From NCBI GenBank assembly GCA_000158655.1, contig EQ973344.1:412193-476192 (forward strand): a stretch of 64,000 nucleotides of DNA. The letters are read 5' to 3'. The notes beneath the pieces were generated by a model, which was not told where the DNA came from, ran no database searches, and worked only from the letters and a program-made list of their open reading frames with translations. Position numbers and translations under genes: made by a program. This document shows, piece after piece, positions 63,765 to 64,000 of the stretch. The number at the start of each line of letters is the position of its first letter. Position 1 is the first letter of the stretch. The stretch is from [Clostridium] methylpentosum DSM 5476. GTDB taxonomy: Bacteria; Bacillota; Clostridia; Oscillospirales; Ruminococcaceae.

Positions 63765-64000
63765 CTACATCATCGGCACAAGCCTTCTTTTAAACCACTC
63801 GTCTAGCGAGTGGTTTTCTACATAAATAAGCATCCCCCGGCTTCGCCGGGGGATGCTTATGCGGGCATAGCCCTTTGTTCCTCGTGGGCGCGTAAACGGG
63901 CCTTTTGGCTGGATCGTTAACTGTTCGCTCATCTCATCTTCCTTGAGTTGGTTCTTGATATACTCTTGTATCCCCCCGCTTTTTCCCCGCTGTTTCTTCA
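63765..64000 (-). CDS. IS200/IS605-type transposase TnpA, C-terminal part (runs off window)
   Basis: Reading in from the right edge: KKQRGKSGGIQEYIKNQLKE, DEMSEQLTIQPKGPFT, resembling the end of Y1 transposases (EYI.NQL.ED....Q.....PFTG). The frame runs on through the end hairpins to a stop at 63765. The catalytic tyrosine region is outside the window. Confidence 0.6.
   Translation of the reverse strand, partial: KKQRGKSGGIQEYIKNQLKEDEMSEQLTIQPKGPFTRPRGTKGYARISIPRRSRGMLIYVENHSLDEWFKRRLVPMM
63792..63860. repeat. Hairpins at the end of the IS200/IS605-type element
   Basis: AAACCACTCG/CGAGTGGTTT (63792-63816) and a perfect ATAAGCATCCCCCGG/complement hairpin with CTTCG loop (63826-63860). Subterminal hairpins recognised by the Y1 transposase are expected at such ends. 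Confidence 0.5.

Overview
The window comes from a spore-forming, Gram-positive member of the Clostridia, probably Ruminococcaceae/Oscillospiraceae-like and gut-associated. Evidence: strong AGGAGG-type ribosome binding sites, TTGACA/TATAAT promoters, U-tailed intrinsic terminators, small spore-coat-type proteins, a clostridial Tn1549-type conjugative element, and a surface glycosidase with a KTGD-type sorting signal. Three base compositions are visible: a balanced chromosome, a very GC-rich conjugative core (about 32.7-55.9 kb), and several AT-rich acquired genes.

Chromosome, 1-18 kb: a cyclic beta-1,2-glucan synthase (GT84) running off the left edge; a C_GCAxxG_C_C protein; a nucleoside hydrolase-ribokinase operon; a DedA protein; an O6-alkylguanine-DNA methyltransferase; XRE regulators; CotF-like coat proteins; a NfeD-flotillin membrane pair; an AT-rich methyltransferase; a zinc-ribbon membrane protein with duplicated PAG(R/V)Y repeats; and two GNAT acetyltransferases. 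From 18.4 to 24.2 kb lies a decayed prophage read right to left: portal fragments, minor capsid protein, broken tail genes, holin, and GH25 lysozyme with a frameshifted LysM. A MarR-MATE operon and an orphan RelB-like antitoxin follow.

Mobile region, 27.15-57.99 kb: two inverted ends with the same bipartite pattern (ATAAAGAAAGGAGAC, 19 bases, ATAAGGAAGT) delimit a composite element of about 30.8 kb. Its outer part carries a two-gene DUF4365 cassette (candidate defence system), Tn916-like regulators (HTH protein and sigma factor), a KTR protein, a MATE transporter behind a leader peptide and attenuator, and TnpW plus a TnpX/TndX-type serine recombinase. Nested inside is a Tn1549/CTn-type element with its own serine recombinase and probable imperfect ends near 32.46 and 55.93 kb. 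It encodes ParB, ArdA, PcfB, VirD4, Maff2, VirB6, a SpoVG-domain protein, two DNA methyltransferases, PrgI, VirB4, an NlpC/P60 transfer protein, DUF4315, DUF4366, Cys-rich proteins, a DarA-related protein, MobC and a relaxase. AT-rich cargo in it includes a DUF5677-like gene between 57-bp direct repeats and a SAM methyltransferase behind leader peptides and two attenuator-like hairpins.

The most unusual feature is a roughly 23-bp palindrome (CTTYGRGACA, 3 bases, TGTCCCRARG) repeated 15 times across the inner element and seen nowhere else in the window. It sits mainly at gene ends and sometimes inside coding sequence in linker regions. The core also holds a 161-bp nested inverted repeat after parB.

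Right flank, 58-64 kb: a 1294-residue secreted, wall-anchored GH106-like glycosidase divergent from an AraC-type regulator whose DNA-binding domain is interrupted by a one-base homopolymer shift. The 3' end of an IS200/IS605-type transposase gene lies at the edge.
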